Assembly: GCA_029948255.1 (NCBI GenBank) | Contig: JALIZF010001718.1 | Coordinates: 252,501-316,500, forward strand | Length of the DNA: 64,000 nucleotides | DNA from: Telmatactis stephensoni | Lineage: Eukaryota > Cnidaria > Anthozoa > Actiniaria > Isophelliidae | Direction of reading: 5' to 3' | Part shown: one piece after another, positions 33,315 to 44,579 of the stretch | How the letters are laid out: the number at the start of each line of letters is the position of its first letter | Position numbering within the stretch: the stretch's first letter is position 1 | Notes under the pieces: model-generated | Database searches by the model: none | Told to the model about the DNA's origin: nothing | What the model saw: the letters and a program-made list of their open reading frames with translations, nothing else | Position numbers and translations under genes: made by a program

Positions 33315-34283
33315 ATGGCTGCATTTCGTCAATCAATAGGAATATGTTATAATGTGCATTTTCCTAAGATGTTTATGAGACCTTACGGAAAAGTAGAATT
33401 ACCAAACGAAGGCAGATTTAAGATTATGGAAAGAGAACAACCGAAATCTTCGCTAGGCCAACAACGCATATTATCCAAAGTGCATGTACGATCCATCTTA
33501 ATTTTGACGCTGTTGAAAGTATAATGTCTTCGCAACAGTACAATAGCAGAACTAAACGACGGTAATTTGAATGATATAACAGTTAATTACAATACTATTT
33601 TATAGTTGTGAACCATATGTTTCGTTTGTACTTTCAGAACTTAATGTTTTATTTTATTTTCAACAGTTTGAAAGAACTCGCCCAAGTTTCCCGTAAACTA
33701 TCTGAAACTGCTGAAAATTGCACCCAAGGTGACATGAGGAAATTCCTAGAACTAATGACGGAAGGAAAAGTAAAAGCAGTAGCAGAGGAGTTTTTCTTAC
33801 TAGGCAACAAGTTATTTTTGGTAAGTGTTGAAGTTCAACATCAAATATTACCGCGGAAATTTCTCCCTAAAAACTAAATTGTTTTGTGTTATGTTTTACT
33901 AATTTCTTTACAAAGAAAAATTATGAGAAATATGTAGAAATCAAATACGCAAACAGCCAATTTCTGTAAACTTTATTAATACATTGGTATAATGTGTTTA
34001 CATGTCACAACATAGCCATGTTATGCATTGCTAGAACATTATGAAAATGTTGTTTGAATGTACTAAATATTTGTTGTTTATTTTTCAGATTGGTGTTCAT
34101 GTTCTAGTCAATCATTTTATTTGCACACATCCGGAATACGTCGCTGAAGAAATGACATTTGACAGTCCAAGGGTCGCAGCATTTAAAGAGAATCCTACGG
34201 AAGAAAATCTGATGGAAATGTTGATTGGTGAAATGGTGCCATATTTGTTAGAAGCTGCACGAGCTCGACCAGAAATTCGCTAA
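33315..34283 (+). pseudogene. Group 1 helical-domain paralogue with exon 1 frame break
   Basis: Exons 33315-33561, 33667-33820 and 34089-34283 mirror those of the gene at 30402, with splice phases identical. Exon 1 starts MAAFRQS and has FPKMFMRPYGKVELP. The frame then shifts near 33430-33445, after which the other frame reads EIFARPTTHIIQSACTI, aligning with EIFQRPKIHLSEAACTI. Exons 2-3 carry LKELAQVSRKL and HPEYVAEEMTF, and end EAARARPEIR without the Lys-rich tail. So either a recent 1-nt indel or an assembly error inactivates it. It is divergent from its sister, the two being arranged head to head around the promoter repeats. Confidence 0.75.
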
Positions 34284-34489
34284 TTAAGTAACAATGTTGT
34301 ATAATGTACCTTAGTAGTGTTTAAGCAGTGAATTCGAACATGAAGTATGTTTAATAGTTTTGTTAATGATAAGAAACATGTTAAAAATAGATATTACAAA
34401 GTGTAATGTGTAATTTCAGTAAAAGTTAATGTATATTCCCTTGTATTGAAAATAAATGAATTTGATATGAAAATGGCTTGTTAATTGTG

Positions 34490-36060
34490 TTGAAAATAAC
34501 ATATGACTGTGACAGCGCTAATTTTGAATGTCACCCATCCTTGTAGTGACCCGACCCCGCTGGGCTTGACTTTGGTGATAAATAGAGAAATGTTTAATCA
34601 TTTATATTTCATAGTCAATATAACTGTGTATAAAAAAATCAAAAAAGAAAACTTGTGAACTGGTTTTAAAGGTAAAAAGATAAATGACTGTGACAGCGCT
34701 AATTTTGAATGTCACCCATCCTTGTAGTGACCCGACCCCGCTGGGCTTGACTTTGGTGATAAATAAATAAATGTTTCATCTATTTATATTTCATAGTCAA
34801 TATAACTGTGTATAAAAAATCAAAAAAAAAGTTGTGAACTGGTTTTAAAGGTAAAAAGAGAAATGACTGTGACAGCAGCTAATTTTGAATGTCACCCATC
34901 CTTGTAGTGACCCGACCCCGCTGGGCTTGACTTTGGTGATAAATAGAGAAATGTTTAATCATTTATATTTCATAGTCAATATAACTGTGTATAAAAAAAT
35001 CAAAAAAGAAAACTTGTGAACTGGTTTTAAAGGTAAAAAGATAAATGACTGTGACATCGCTAATTTTGAATGTCACCCATCCTTGTAGTGACCCGACCCC
35101 GCTGGGCTTGACTTTGGTGATAAATAGATAAATGTTTCATCTATTTATATTTCATAGTCAATATAACTGTGTATAAAAAATCAAAAAAAAAAAGTTGTGA
35201 ACTGGTTTTAAAGGTAAAAAGAGAAACGACTGTGACAGCGCTAATTTTGAATGTCACCCATCCTTGTAGTGACCCGACCCCGCTGGGCTTGACTTTGGTG
35301 ATAAATAGAAAAATGTTTCATGTATTTATATTTCATAGTCAATATAACTGTGTATAAAAAAAATGACAAAATAAAAGTTGTGAACTGGTTTTAAAGGTAA
35401 AAAGAGAAATGACTGTGACAGCGCTAATTTTGAATGTCACCCATCCTTGTAGTGACGCGACCCCGCTGGGCTTGACTTTGGTGATAAATACATAAATGTT
35501 TCATCTATTTATATTTCATAGTCAATATAACTGTGTATAAAAAATCAAAAAAAAAAGTTGTGAACTGGTTTTAAAGGTAAAAAGAGAAATGACTGTGACA
35601 GCGCTAATTTTGAATGCCACCCATCCTTGTAGTGACCCGACCCCGCTGGGCTTGACTTTGGTGATAAATACATAAATGTTTCATCTATTTATATTTCATA
35701 GTCAATATAACTGTGTATAAAAAATCAAAAAAAAAAGTTGTGAACTGGTTTTAAAGGTAAAAAGAGAAATGACTGTGACAGCGCTAATTTTGAATGTCAC
35801 CCATCCTTGTAGTGACCCGACCCCGCCGGGCTTGACTTTGGTGATAAATAGATAATACGAAAAATGAATGTTTTCATAAGTTATGTTTAATATCCGATGG
35901 AATTAGTAAAAAATGAAAATGAAATGATATTCACTGTTCTTTAAAGTAAAAAAAAAAATTATAGCGACAGCGCTAATTTTGAATGTCACCCATCCTTGTA
36001 GTGACCCGACCCCGCTGAACTTGACTTTGGTGATAAATAGAAAATACGAAAAATAAATAC
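34490..36060 (+). repeat. 181-bp satellite, about nine copies
   Basis: Tandem units with the core TGTGACAGCGCTAATTTTGA, TGTCACCCATCCTTGTAGTG and ACCCCGCTGGGCTTGACTTT, then an AT-rich half. Cores start near 34509, 34690, 34870, 35052, 35233, 35414, 35593, 35774 and 35964. Copies are highly alike except the last two, which diverge in the AT-rich half. It begins about 200 bp after the gene ending at 34283. Confidence 0.9.
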
Positions 36061-36970
36061 TTTCAACGGTTCTGTTTAATCATCAATTGAAATGGATGGT
36101 AAATTACGCTTAAGGCGTTAGAAAATGCCTGTTTTAATGATTTTCAGCATAACAAAAATTTTTGAATAATTTATTATCACTGCACCGGAAATGACCGGAA
36201 ATGACGTCATGGGTAAAATGTTGTTTTGGTATTTATTACGGTTAGGACATGTTGCAACTGTATTATTTAATAATCTTGTACAAAATGAAAATTTTACAAA
36301 AGAATTACTAAGAATGTATGCAATTTCCAAAAATTAATTGTTTGTGATTTTGTTAATAATAAATATGTAAGAAAGATAATTACGTCAGGAAGTTAATTGT
36401 ATGTAATTTTGTTAATAATAAATATGTAAGAAAAATAATTACGTCAGGGTTAAATTACGCTTAATGCGTATTGAAAATGCAATTTTTAAAATGACCGGAA
36501 ATGACGTCATGGGTAACACCTTTATGTAGGTATTATATTACGCTTAGGGCGTGTTGAAGGTGCATTATTTAATCATCTTGTACAAAATCAGAATTGAAAA
36601 GAATTTCATAAGAATGTATGCAATTTCGAAAAATTAATTGTTTGTAATTTATTAATAATTAATTTTACGAAAGATAATCACATCAGGGTTAAATTACGCT
36701 TAATGCGTGTTGAAATGCATTTTTTAATGAAATTGAGCAAAATAAAAAATTTTTGAAAAATTTTTCATAACTCGACCGGAAATGACGTCATCGATTAATT
36801 TATTAATTAACTTTTACGAAAGATAATCACGTCAGGGTTAAATTACGCTTAATGCGTGTTGAAAATGCATTTTTTAATGAAATTGAGCAAAATAAAAATT
36901 TTTTGAAAAATTTTTCATAACTCGACCGGAAATGACGTCATCGATAAAATAAAAGGTGCTTACCATTACT
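36061..36970 (+). repeat. Diverged repeats with CCGGAAATGACGTCA sites
   Basis: Four occurrences of ACCGGAAATGACGTCAT (about 36190, 36490, 36775 and 36925), alternating with TTAAATTACGCTTAATGCGT boxes. The site joins an ETS-like CCGGAA with a CRE TGACGTCA. No coding frame. Confidence 0.7.
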
Positions 36971-37622
36971 ACTCAAGAGAGCTATTAGCACACAAAGTTT
37001 GAAGGTTGTACGACCACGGGAACCCCTCGGGGTCGAAATAGTTACTATATAATACATTAAGTATGAGAAGTTAATTAACGATTTTAGGATCATTTAACAT
37101 TAACAAAGTATGAAAGCCCACTAAGGGTGTAAGTTTACTAAGGGTTAAGGGGGTTAACAAGTTCTGGTTTATTAAGAGAAAATAAAGGAAATGTAATATC
37201 CCCCCCGCGCGGACCACCCTTTTAAGGTAGGCACCTACTGTCTGCGTACAATATGTTTGAGCTTGCACAAACATATAGTTTTTGCCTTGAAAGCAAGCGT
37301 AAATGCAAGGCCTTATTACTAGTTATTTGAAAAAGAAATTACCAACGTGAGGAGAACTTATTTCGCTTCCCCTGTGGTTTCTAGGGAATTAGCAGTGTTA
37401 AAATCGAATCAGCCTTACAATGTCTGTTTTGACTAGCAATTCTAAAACGATCGTTTACGCCTCGTTTGTAAAAAACTCTGACACTTAAGTGTAATGCACT
37501 CGACTCTTCAGTAGTGCTGGGATATGTTTTGATCATTTTGACGCATTATGATGAGTTCTCACGCAGATATCCTGACAGTTTTAAATAGCACGAAAACCCC
37601 TATGTGTTATAGTTTTAAATTG
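36971..37622. other. No gene recognised
   Basis: Nothing supported except a C-rich/G-rich patch near 37200. Confidence 0.4.
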
Positions 37623-38613
37623 TAAGGATACACGGGACAAGATCGGGTAGCTATTTTGAAGAAGGCACAGCGCGTTCAATTTGCGCCTGCATCCTAATAA
37701 AGTATACATATTCTGAAAGCTAAAAGATAAAACGTTTTATTTTTGATATAGATTCTTGTGAAAACTCGTTCGGTTTTGACAAATCACGCATTTAAATGAA
37801 ACCTACCGTCTCCACGTTTGACGTTCGTGTGCAGCAGGGTGAAGGCAGATAGATCAAATTTTCTGTGGATCGTGTTACAGAAGCATTGTTCAACCAAAGT
37901 GTGTCTGGGTTTTGTCTTTTAGCGCTTCTTTATTTTTTAATAGAATTTTAAAGTTTGAATACCGTGTTTTTGAGTGCATTATTTCAAAAATTGCTAATAT
38001 CTGAAAAAAGAAAAAGAAAGAAAAGAAACGCCGACACACTTTGAAAATACATGAGTTGTTTGATCGAACACATCGATTTTTGTGGTAAATGATAAAAAAT
38101 GGCTACACCCGAACGTTGTGAAGTTGGTTATTTTACGAAAAACTGCTATTGAGAAAAATGCACTTTTAGTTTAATGGGATTAAAAGATTATCTACTTAGT
38201 GTTGACAAGCGCTAGACATTACTATATTGTTACATTTGAAAATATAACCTCAAAATTTGAAAATAGAACTTCAAAGTGACATAAAAAACTAAAATATATA
38301 TCTTTTGTGAGATTCCTTTTGTCAGTTTTGTTTGCTACGCAAGCTAGCGCTTATCGCTTGAGACCAGGTTACGTGACAGGACAATAGCGTGACCCGATTT
38401 GACCTCCGGTGGATAGACGAATAATATAGCTTCTACCATCAATGCAACACCTAACTTTGAGTATTAAAAATGGTTTTTATTGAATATCTCCTTAGATAAA
38501 ATATTTTTTAGCGTAATTTTTTTACAAAGTTGAAGATTTGACCCTTAAGTTTGAAAATCTGCATTGTTAAAAAAATGAACATTTTGAAGGAAATTTTGTC
38601 CCGTGTATCCTTA
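37623..38613. mobile_element. Non-autonomous inverted-repeat element, about 1 kb
   Basis: Ends TAAGGATACACGGGACAA (37623-37640) and TTGTCCCGTGTATCCTTA (38596-38613) are perfect 18-bp inverted repeats. The interior has no transposase ORF. A clear target duplication was not found, so the superfamily is undetermined. Confidence 0.65.
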
Positions 38614-39098
38614 AGTGCAGATTAACCTCGTATTTTAAAAGACTTATGAAGTTGAACTTGTAGGTCAATGAAAAAAATAGGGAACGCCCATTAGAAACCA
38701 CCAATCATAAGAACTTATTTCACAATCATCGACAATTTCGTATAACTGAGGGAGCCAAAAGGCAGATCAAGGAATGATCAACAGTATACCCGTCCCCAAT
38801 AATATTGAACAAAGGCAATATGTACAAAGAGAAGGAGAAATTTTATTGAATCTCCGACATAATACATGTAAAGAACTTATTGGCAACATTGTGCCAATCT
38901 AGTTTAATCAAAGAAATATTTTACCTAGGAAATGAAATCTGTACGAATAAAGATCCCACCCCCCCAACAAAACATTATGTACACTTTTTTTTGTTTTTTT
39001 GTGCTTTTTTGATATATAAGTGAAAATATGGATAAATGTGTCTCTCAATGACTTTTCCAAAATGTTGATCAGTCTATGTACATAGTTATATAAATGTT
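38614..39098. other. No gene recognised
   Basis: AT-rich 3' flank of the minus-strand gene at 39099. Confidence 0.4.
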
Positions 39099-41128
39099 CT
39101 ATTTCTTTTGGGTCAGAGCCCCCAAAGCTGTGGAGCTATCGTCGTCGGAGGTGTCCGAACTTGTTGGGGGAACGCTCTTAGTACCCGGTTTAGTGTTCTT
39201 TCCCCTCGTAGAGGGGGCGGCACGGGCCTTGCTTGCCGCTGGGGTCTTTTTCGAAGATGTGGACGGCTCCATTTCGACATGCTCGTCCTCGGAGCTGTCC
39301 GAGGTTGTCGACGAGGCAGTCTTTGAAGTTGAAGGTTTATCCCGTGCAGTGTTCTTTCCCCTCGTAGAGGGGGCTGCACGGGCCTTGCTTGTCGCTGGGG
39401 TCTTTTTCGAAGATGTGGACGGGTCCATGTCGACATGCTCTTCCTCGGAGCTGTCCGAGCTTGTGGACGAGGCAGTCTTTGAAGTTGAAGGCTTACTCCG
39501 TGCAGTGTTCTTTCCCCTCGTAGAGGGGGCTGCACGGGGCTTTGTTGGCTCGGCCGTCTTTTTGGACGAATTGGCAACGGCGTCCTCGACATGCTCTTCC
39601 TCGGAGCTGTCCGAGGTCGTTGATGGCAGCGTCTTTGAAGTTGAAGGTTTACCTCGTGCAGGGTTCTTACCCCTCGTAGAGGGGGCTGCACGGGCCTTGC
39701 TTGCCGCTGAAGGCTTTTTCGAAGATGTGGACGGGTCCATTTCAACATGCTCTTCCTCGGAGCTGTCCGAGCTTGTGGACGAGGCAGTCTTTGAAGTTGA
39801 AGGTTTACCCCGTGCAGGGTTCTTTCCCCTCGTAGAGGGGGCTGCACGGGCCTTGCTTGCCGCTGGGGTCTTTTTCGAAGATGTGGACGGGTCCATTTCA
39901 ACATGCTCTTCCTCGGAGCTGTCCGAGGTCGTTGACGGCAGCGTCTTTGAAGTTGAAGGTTTACCTCGTGCAGGGTTCTTTCCCCTCGTAGAGGGGGCTG
40001 CACGGGCCTTGCTTGCCGCTGAAGGCTTTGTCGAAGATCTGCACTGGTTCTTTTCGGCAGGCTCTTCCTCGGAGCTGTCCGAGCTTGTCGTCAAGCCACT
40101 CTTTGAACTACTGGGTTTACCCCGTGCAGTGTTCTTTCCCCTCGTAGAGGGGGCTGCACGGGGCTTACCCTTCTTCTTACTGGATGTCTCTTTGACCGAT
40201 TCTAGCAATTCATCTGACGTACTTCCCGAACTGGAAGTGGACTCTAGCGTTTCATCCTCAGACGATTCCGTCGTGTCTGTGCTTGATGAATGGCTTTCTA
40301 TTTTATCTGATTTTCTCTTCTTTGCGGTGGCCTTTTTCCTCCCATGGGTAGCTCTGGAACCAGATTTCCCCTTCGTACCACGGCTTGCGGTCTTCGACTT
40401 GCCCCCCTTGCCAAACAGGTCCCGTTTCAAGGACTCCGGTGATTGTTGTTTGTATGATGATCCCGCGTTGACGGTCATCCATTTGAGCAAGGTTTTCATT
40501 TTGGCATCTTTTGCAAATTGTTTGTGGCCTCCGTCTTTGGAGACCACGTTTGCAGCCAGGTATCTGGGATTTCTTAGTATAACTCTCAACCCGCGAAGTT
40601 GTGATGAAAGCGTGAGTAGTGCGCTCGACGCATGCACGCAATCGGCGAGGAGAGTGTCCAAGTCTTCGTCTTTAGTTATCGCCCACTCCATGATACGAAG
40701 GAAGTCCTTCTTTTTCGGTTTACCAGCCTTTACGTTCTTAGCGTCTACTTTCTCCATCACTGGCAGAATCTGCTTGACTGCCTTCCGGATAGCCTTTGGG
40801 ATCCGTGCCATGATAACGTAGTTACCGTATTGTTCCAGAAGTGGTAGGTTTTCGCAGACGGACTCCGCCATCATGGATATGCCCATCTCGGGGCGGCAGT
40901 AGTACTCACAGTTGGTGCGTTTCATGGCTTGGAGCCAGTCGTCTTCCGTCACTTTTAGCTCTGGCGCCCCATACGATTTTAAAAACGCATGGGGGAAGTG
41001 TTGCCACTGTTCGGGATAAGGAACTGAGGACTGTACGCCCCAGTATAAGGGCGCTTTCTTGGGGAGCATCTTTCATCGCCAGACGACGATAACCTTTCGT
41101 TTTTTCGCTTACTGTAACGACGGTACAT
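39099..41128 (-). CDS. Group 1 helical-domain protein with long repetitive charged tail
   Basis: Unrecognised family. The uninterrupted frame starts at ATG 41069 (656 aa). A better start may be the ATG at 41128, directly after a TATGTTTTTAG acceptor; its frame is Arg/Ser-rich (MYRRYSKRKNERLSSS) like the related gene at 46105 and would need a frame change near 41050. Domains: HFPHAFLKSYGAPE, EYYCRPEMGISMMAESVCENL, helices with DFLRIMEWAITKDEDLDTL and RNPRYLAAN (to about residue 220). Then Ser/Lys-rich sequence and about seven tandem units of RAAPSTRGKN-[PT]-ARGKPS followed by SSDSSEEEHVE. The ARGKP cores recall AT-hooks without being canonical. Possibly a DNA or chromatin binding protein; inference only. 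Confidence 0.75.
39180..40160 (-). repeat. In-frame tandem repeat within the gene at 39099
   Basis: About seven units of roughly 130-170 bp, each containing CCCCTCGTAGAGGGGGCTGC and TCCTCGGAGCTGTCCGAG on the plus strand. CCCCTC-GTA-GAGGGG is itself a hairpin. Length varies between units but the frame is kept. Large ORFs on the other strand and frames here are by-products. Confidence 0.85.
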
Positions 41129-41322
41129 CTAAAAACATACGAAAGACCAAATATTAGTTATGATGGTCAAAAGTGCAACGCAGTATAAACAGTATCTCTG
41201 AAATATGTCTTTACAGCTAACAGTGCTAATAACAAGTATCCCCGTGGTTCACTATTATAGAGAAAAAAACTACTATTAAAGCATTAACACTCTCAAAAAA
41301 CGTAAGACGCTACACAATAAAA

Positions 41323-42375
41323 CTAATTAAGGGAAACAGGACGAAATTGCTCTTTTGTCGGACGAACAAGGAAGAAGAGGTCCTCGAGTTTGCGCACACA
41401 AGTTACACCGACATAAGCTGTTCCTGGAGGTATGAAATCGGAATCGAGATATAGACACGCCTTTGTAATCGTTTTGCCTTGAGATTTACAGATGGTGTGC
41501 GCATAACAAGGAACGATTGGATAAAAAATAACAAGTTCGTCCTCCTCTTCTACAGTTAAAGGATAGACAAAGATGTGTCTACCATTATCTAGTCTGATCT
41601 GGAGCGTTGCACCCCTCAAATGGGTAAGAATCCCGACCTGTCCATTTACAACCCCATTATGTTTTGATTGGTTTCTTGTAACCATCACTTTCATACCAAT
41701 ATATAAGTTTTGCAAATGGAATGGTTCATCGTCTACCACAACACGTACCAACGGTTCTTGATCGTGAAATAAATACTGCACTAATAAAGAATTGATGTTC
41801 TCTGCAGCATCCCTAGTGACTGTGAGAAAAAGAACGTCAGGATGCTCTAGCCAAAATGCAATGGCTTCCCCGCTGTCAAAACCACGATCGCAAATGACAC
41901 GATCACCACACAACTTTTCAATGAGCCGATCGTTCGCTGGCCACAGTAGCAGATGAATAACGACCTGTTGTAACCGTTGATCGGCTATACGATGTTGTGT
42001 TGTGAGTTTAAAAGATGTCGTCATAGATTCCAAGTGTTTATGCTGGTAAGCATTTTTGACTGTGCCGGCACGCCGACCCACCCTTTCAAAAGGTTGTTGT
42101 TGGAACGCATCCCCAACCAGAACCACATATGGACGAACATGTAAAACATTCAAGGATTTAATAATATGCTTAAAATTGCGAAGAGAAATCATGGACAACT
42201 CATCTATAATCAAAATATCGTGTGTTGCCAAATGGTCGTTGTAACGATAATCGTCATTCTCACAAACAGGAATGTGAAATGTACCATGTACAGTGTCGCA
42301 CGTTATGTCATCGTGAAAAATATTGGTGTAAGCTGTGACTAAAATACCCGTTGGCGTGGCGACATGTATCCGCTA
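41323..42375 (-). pseudogene. RepHel3: truncated PIF1-like helicase fragment
   Basis: About 350 open codons from VATPTG (motif Ia region) through DELSM (Walker B), GDAFQQQP and the C-terminal motifs VNGQVG, HTICKSQGKT and YVGVTCV. The N-terminal Rep/HUH half and the Walker A are absent; the match to RepHel1 and RepHel2 stops sharply at about 42375, where AT-rich repeats begin. It therefore cannot act as a transposase. It precedes the group 1 gene at 39099 on the same strand, as RepHel2 precedes the gene at 45367. Confidence 0.85.
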
Positions 42376-42389
42376 ATCGTGACTTGAGT

Positions 42390-42770
42390 TTTCTATCATT
42401 GAAAAGGTATATACGTTAAAAAATTGATAGAGTTATAAAATAATATATATATAATATTTTGACCAAAAGAGATTAAAATAAAAATTCAATTCCTTTTTCA
42501 CAGTTTCGCACATTTTTGATATTTTTTGAACTAGAAAAAAAATATGCAATGCAAATATAAAAAAGATTTCCCAAAATTATAAAAAAAATTCGAGATTTTG
42601 TGAATGTTCATATACGTTAAAAAATTTATAGTTATAAAATAATATATTTTGACCAAAAGAAATAAAAAAAATGTTAAAATTTTTTTCACAGTTTCGCACG
42701 TTTTTGATATTTTTGTACTAGAAAAAATATGCAATGCAAATGTAACAATACGTTACCTTAGTTTGTATAC
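42390..42770 (-). repeat. Two copies of a ~190-bp AT-rich repeat
   Basis: ATACGTTAAAAAATT, TTATAAAATAATATAT, TTTTGACCAAAAGA, TTCACAGTTTCGCAC and AAAATATGCAATGCAAAT occur in order twice. Adjoins the break point of RepHel3. Confidence 0.7.
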
Positions 42771-42879
42771 ATATATTTAGTGCCATTTCAATGCTGGAGC
42801 CTTGTTTTTAATTTCCCACCACCACCCCAATGCCACTAAAACGACTTTTTATTACAGTTAAGATTTGAGAGTTTTGAAT

Positions 42880-43905
42880 AATTGGCGAAAATACGCGGAA
42901 AATGTGCTTTTTCCGTATTTACTGGGTTATTACGCAATATTTGTCACCTCATAGACCTAACCCGCAGTTCCTCCCCAGGTGGTCTTGATTGGCGTTAATC
43001 CTGGTAAGTTAGACTGTGTATTAAAAAAAACACCAAAAACGTGGTTTTACTGTTTTGACTCGGTTATTACGCAATATTGAGCAATTATATGACCTGACCC
43101 CCCGTTACCCCCCATGCAACTTTTGATGCTGAACAAGTCATATGGTCTCAGAATTTCGATTGGAGTTAATCCTGGCAAGTTACACTATGTGTAATGGAAA
43201 AAATCACCAAAAATGTGGTTTTACTGTTTTGACGCGGTTATTACGCAATATTGAGCAATTATATGACGTGACCCCCCGTTATCCCCCATGCAACTTTCGA
43301 TGCTGAACAAGTCATATGGTCTCAGATTTTCGATTGGAGTTAATCCTGGCAAGTTACACTATGTGTAATGGAAAAAATCACCAAAAACGTGGTTTTACTG
43401 TTTTGACGCGGTTATTACGCAACATTGAGCAATTATATGACGTGACCCCCCGTTACCCCCCATGCAACTTTCGATGCTGAACAAGTCATATGGTCTCAGA
43501 TTTTCGATTGGAGTTAATCCTGGCAAGTTACACTATGTGTAATGGAAAAAATCACCAAAAACGTGGTTTTACTGTTTTGACGCGGTTATTACGCAATATT
43601 GAGCAATTATATGACGTGACCCCCCGTTAACCCCCATGCAACTTTCGATGCTGAACAAGTCATATGGTCTCAGATTTTCGATTGGAGTTAATCCTGGCAA
43701 GTTACACTATGTGTAATGGAAAAAATCACCAAAAACGTGGTTTTACTGTTTTGACGCGGTTATTACGCAATATTGAGCAATTATATGACGTGACCCCCCG
43801 TTACCCCCCATGCAACTTTCGATGCTGAACAAGTCATATGGTCTCAGATTTTCGATTGGAGTTAATCTTGGCAAGTTACACTATGTGTATAGTGTTCATT
43901 CAAAA
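42880..43905 (+). repeat. Tandem repeat array 4, five near-identical 180-bp units
   Basis: Units carry TTATTACGCAATATTGAGCA, GACCCCCCGTTACCCCCCAT, GCAACTTTCGATGCTGAACA and GGAGTTAATCCTGGCAAGTT. Identity among units from about 43030 on is very high, indicating recent amplification; the first unit is diverged. Confidence 0.9.
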
Positions 43906-44240
43906 ACCGAGTTTTTTTTACAGTAAATGTATGGGAAAATCAAACTTTATGGGCACATTTTAGCACCTTTGGGAGGTGTCTGTCCACTGGGACTTGGATA
44001 GATGGTGGCTCCCATGTTATACTTTCTTTACACATAATAAAAAAATTGAGCATCAGAATAGTTATAATATATATATATACGTATATACAGGTATAGCTAA
44101 GAACTGTGAATGTAGCAAGTCTACATGGCTTTGCTTTACTTGCACGTGGGAATTGGGTGGGGGGGAATAACTCCCCTCCTTATCTGGTCGACTGACACGC
44201 CACTTACCGTCTAAGCACAGCCCTCCCATCCCACCCAGAT
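43906..44240 (+). repeat. Array-terminal element, copy 4
   Basis: TTTTTTTACAGTAAATGTATGGG, an AT-rich ATATATATATAC stretch, then GGGTGGGGGGGAATAACTC (about 44154) and CCCTCCCATCCCACCC (about 44221). Same order as the other copies. Confidence 0.6.
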
Positions 44241-44393
44241 TTACTTTGCAGAATCACCTAAAGTGTCAGCAGAAAAGCAAATACGGTATTTGCATTCCGA
44301 ACTAATTATGTTAAAACCAATGACAAAAATGACAAAAGTGAATGTAAAATGGAAAACGAACAGAAAGAATTACAGGACACAGTTTGTATTCTC

Positions 44394-44463
44394 ATCGTTC
44401 GCTGGAGTCGAACCAGCCATCCAACAGTGGAGGTATCTCCAATGCCAGATCACCCTTAACGAT
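44394..44463 (-). other. tRNA-like element, copy 2
   Basis: A 70-nt minus-strand segment: ATCGTTA at the 5' end pairs with GAACGAT at the 3' end (6 of 7), and GCTGG-TTCGACT-CCAGC forms a T-arm with the consensus TTCGANT loop. The length is close to a tRNA. The middle forms a TCCA-CTGT-TGGA hairpin rather than a normal anticodon arm. Outside, CTC and GAG can extend the stem. Related to copy 1 at 3666. Confidence 0.5.
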
Positions 44464-44579
44464 TGTGAGAGAAGTGTGTGCGAATGTTTGACAAACAAGA
44501 ATTTGTATGTTGTGTATGATTATGTATACATGACAAACAACAAATAGACAGGTAATAATACAATGAATAATCAATAAGA

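Noticed and set aside
34490..36060. CRISPR array
   Set aside because: Direct repeats are about 181 bp without unique short spacers, in a eukaryotic setting; a satellite.
39094..40821. 575-codon plus-strand ORF, and a 296-codon third-frame ORF, opposite the gene at 39099
   Set aside because: Both are by-products of the in-frame tandem repeat of the minus-strand gene; that gene has homologous paralogues and these do not.
3666..44463. Functional tRNA genes
   Set aside because: Only the T-arm and a partial acceptor stem are convincing; D and anticodon arms are missing.
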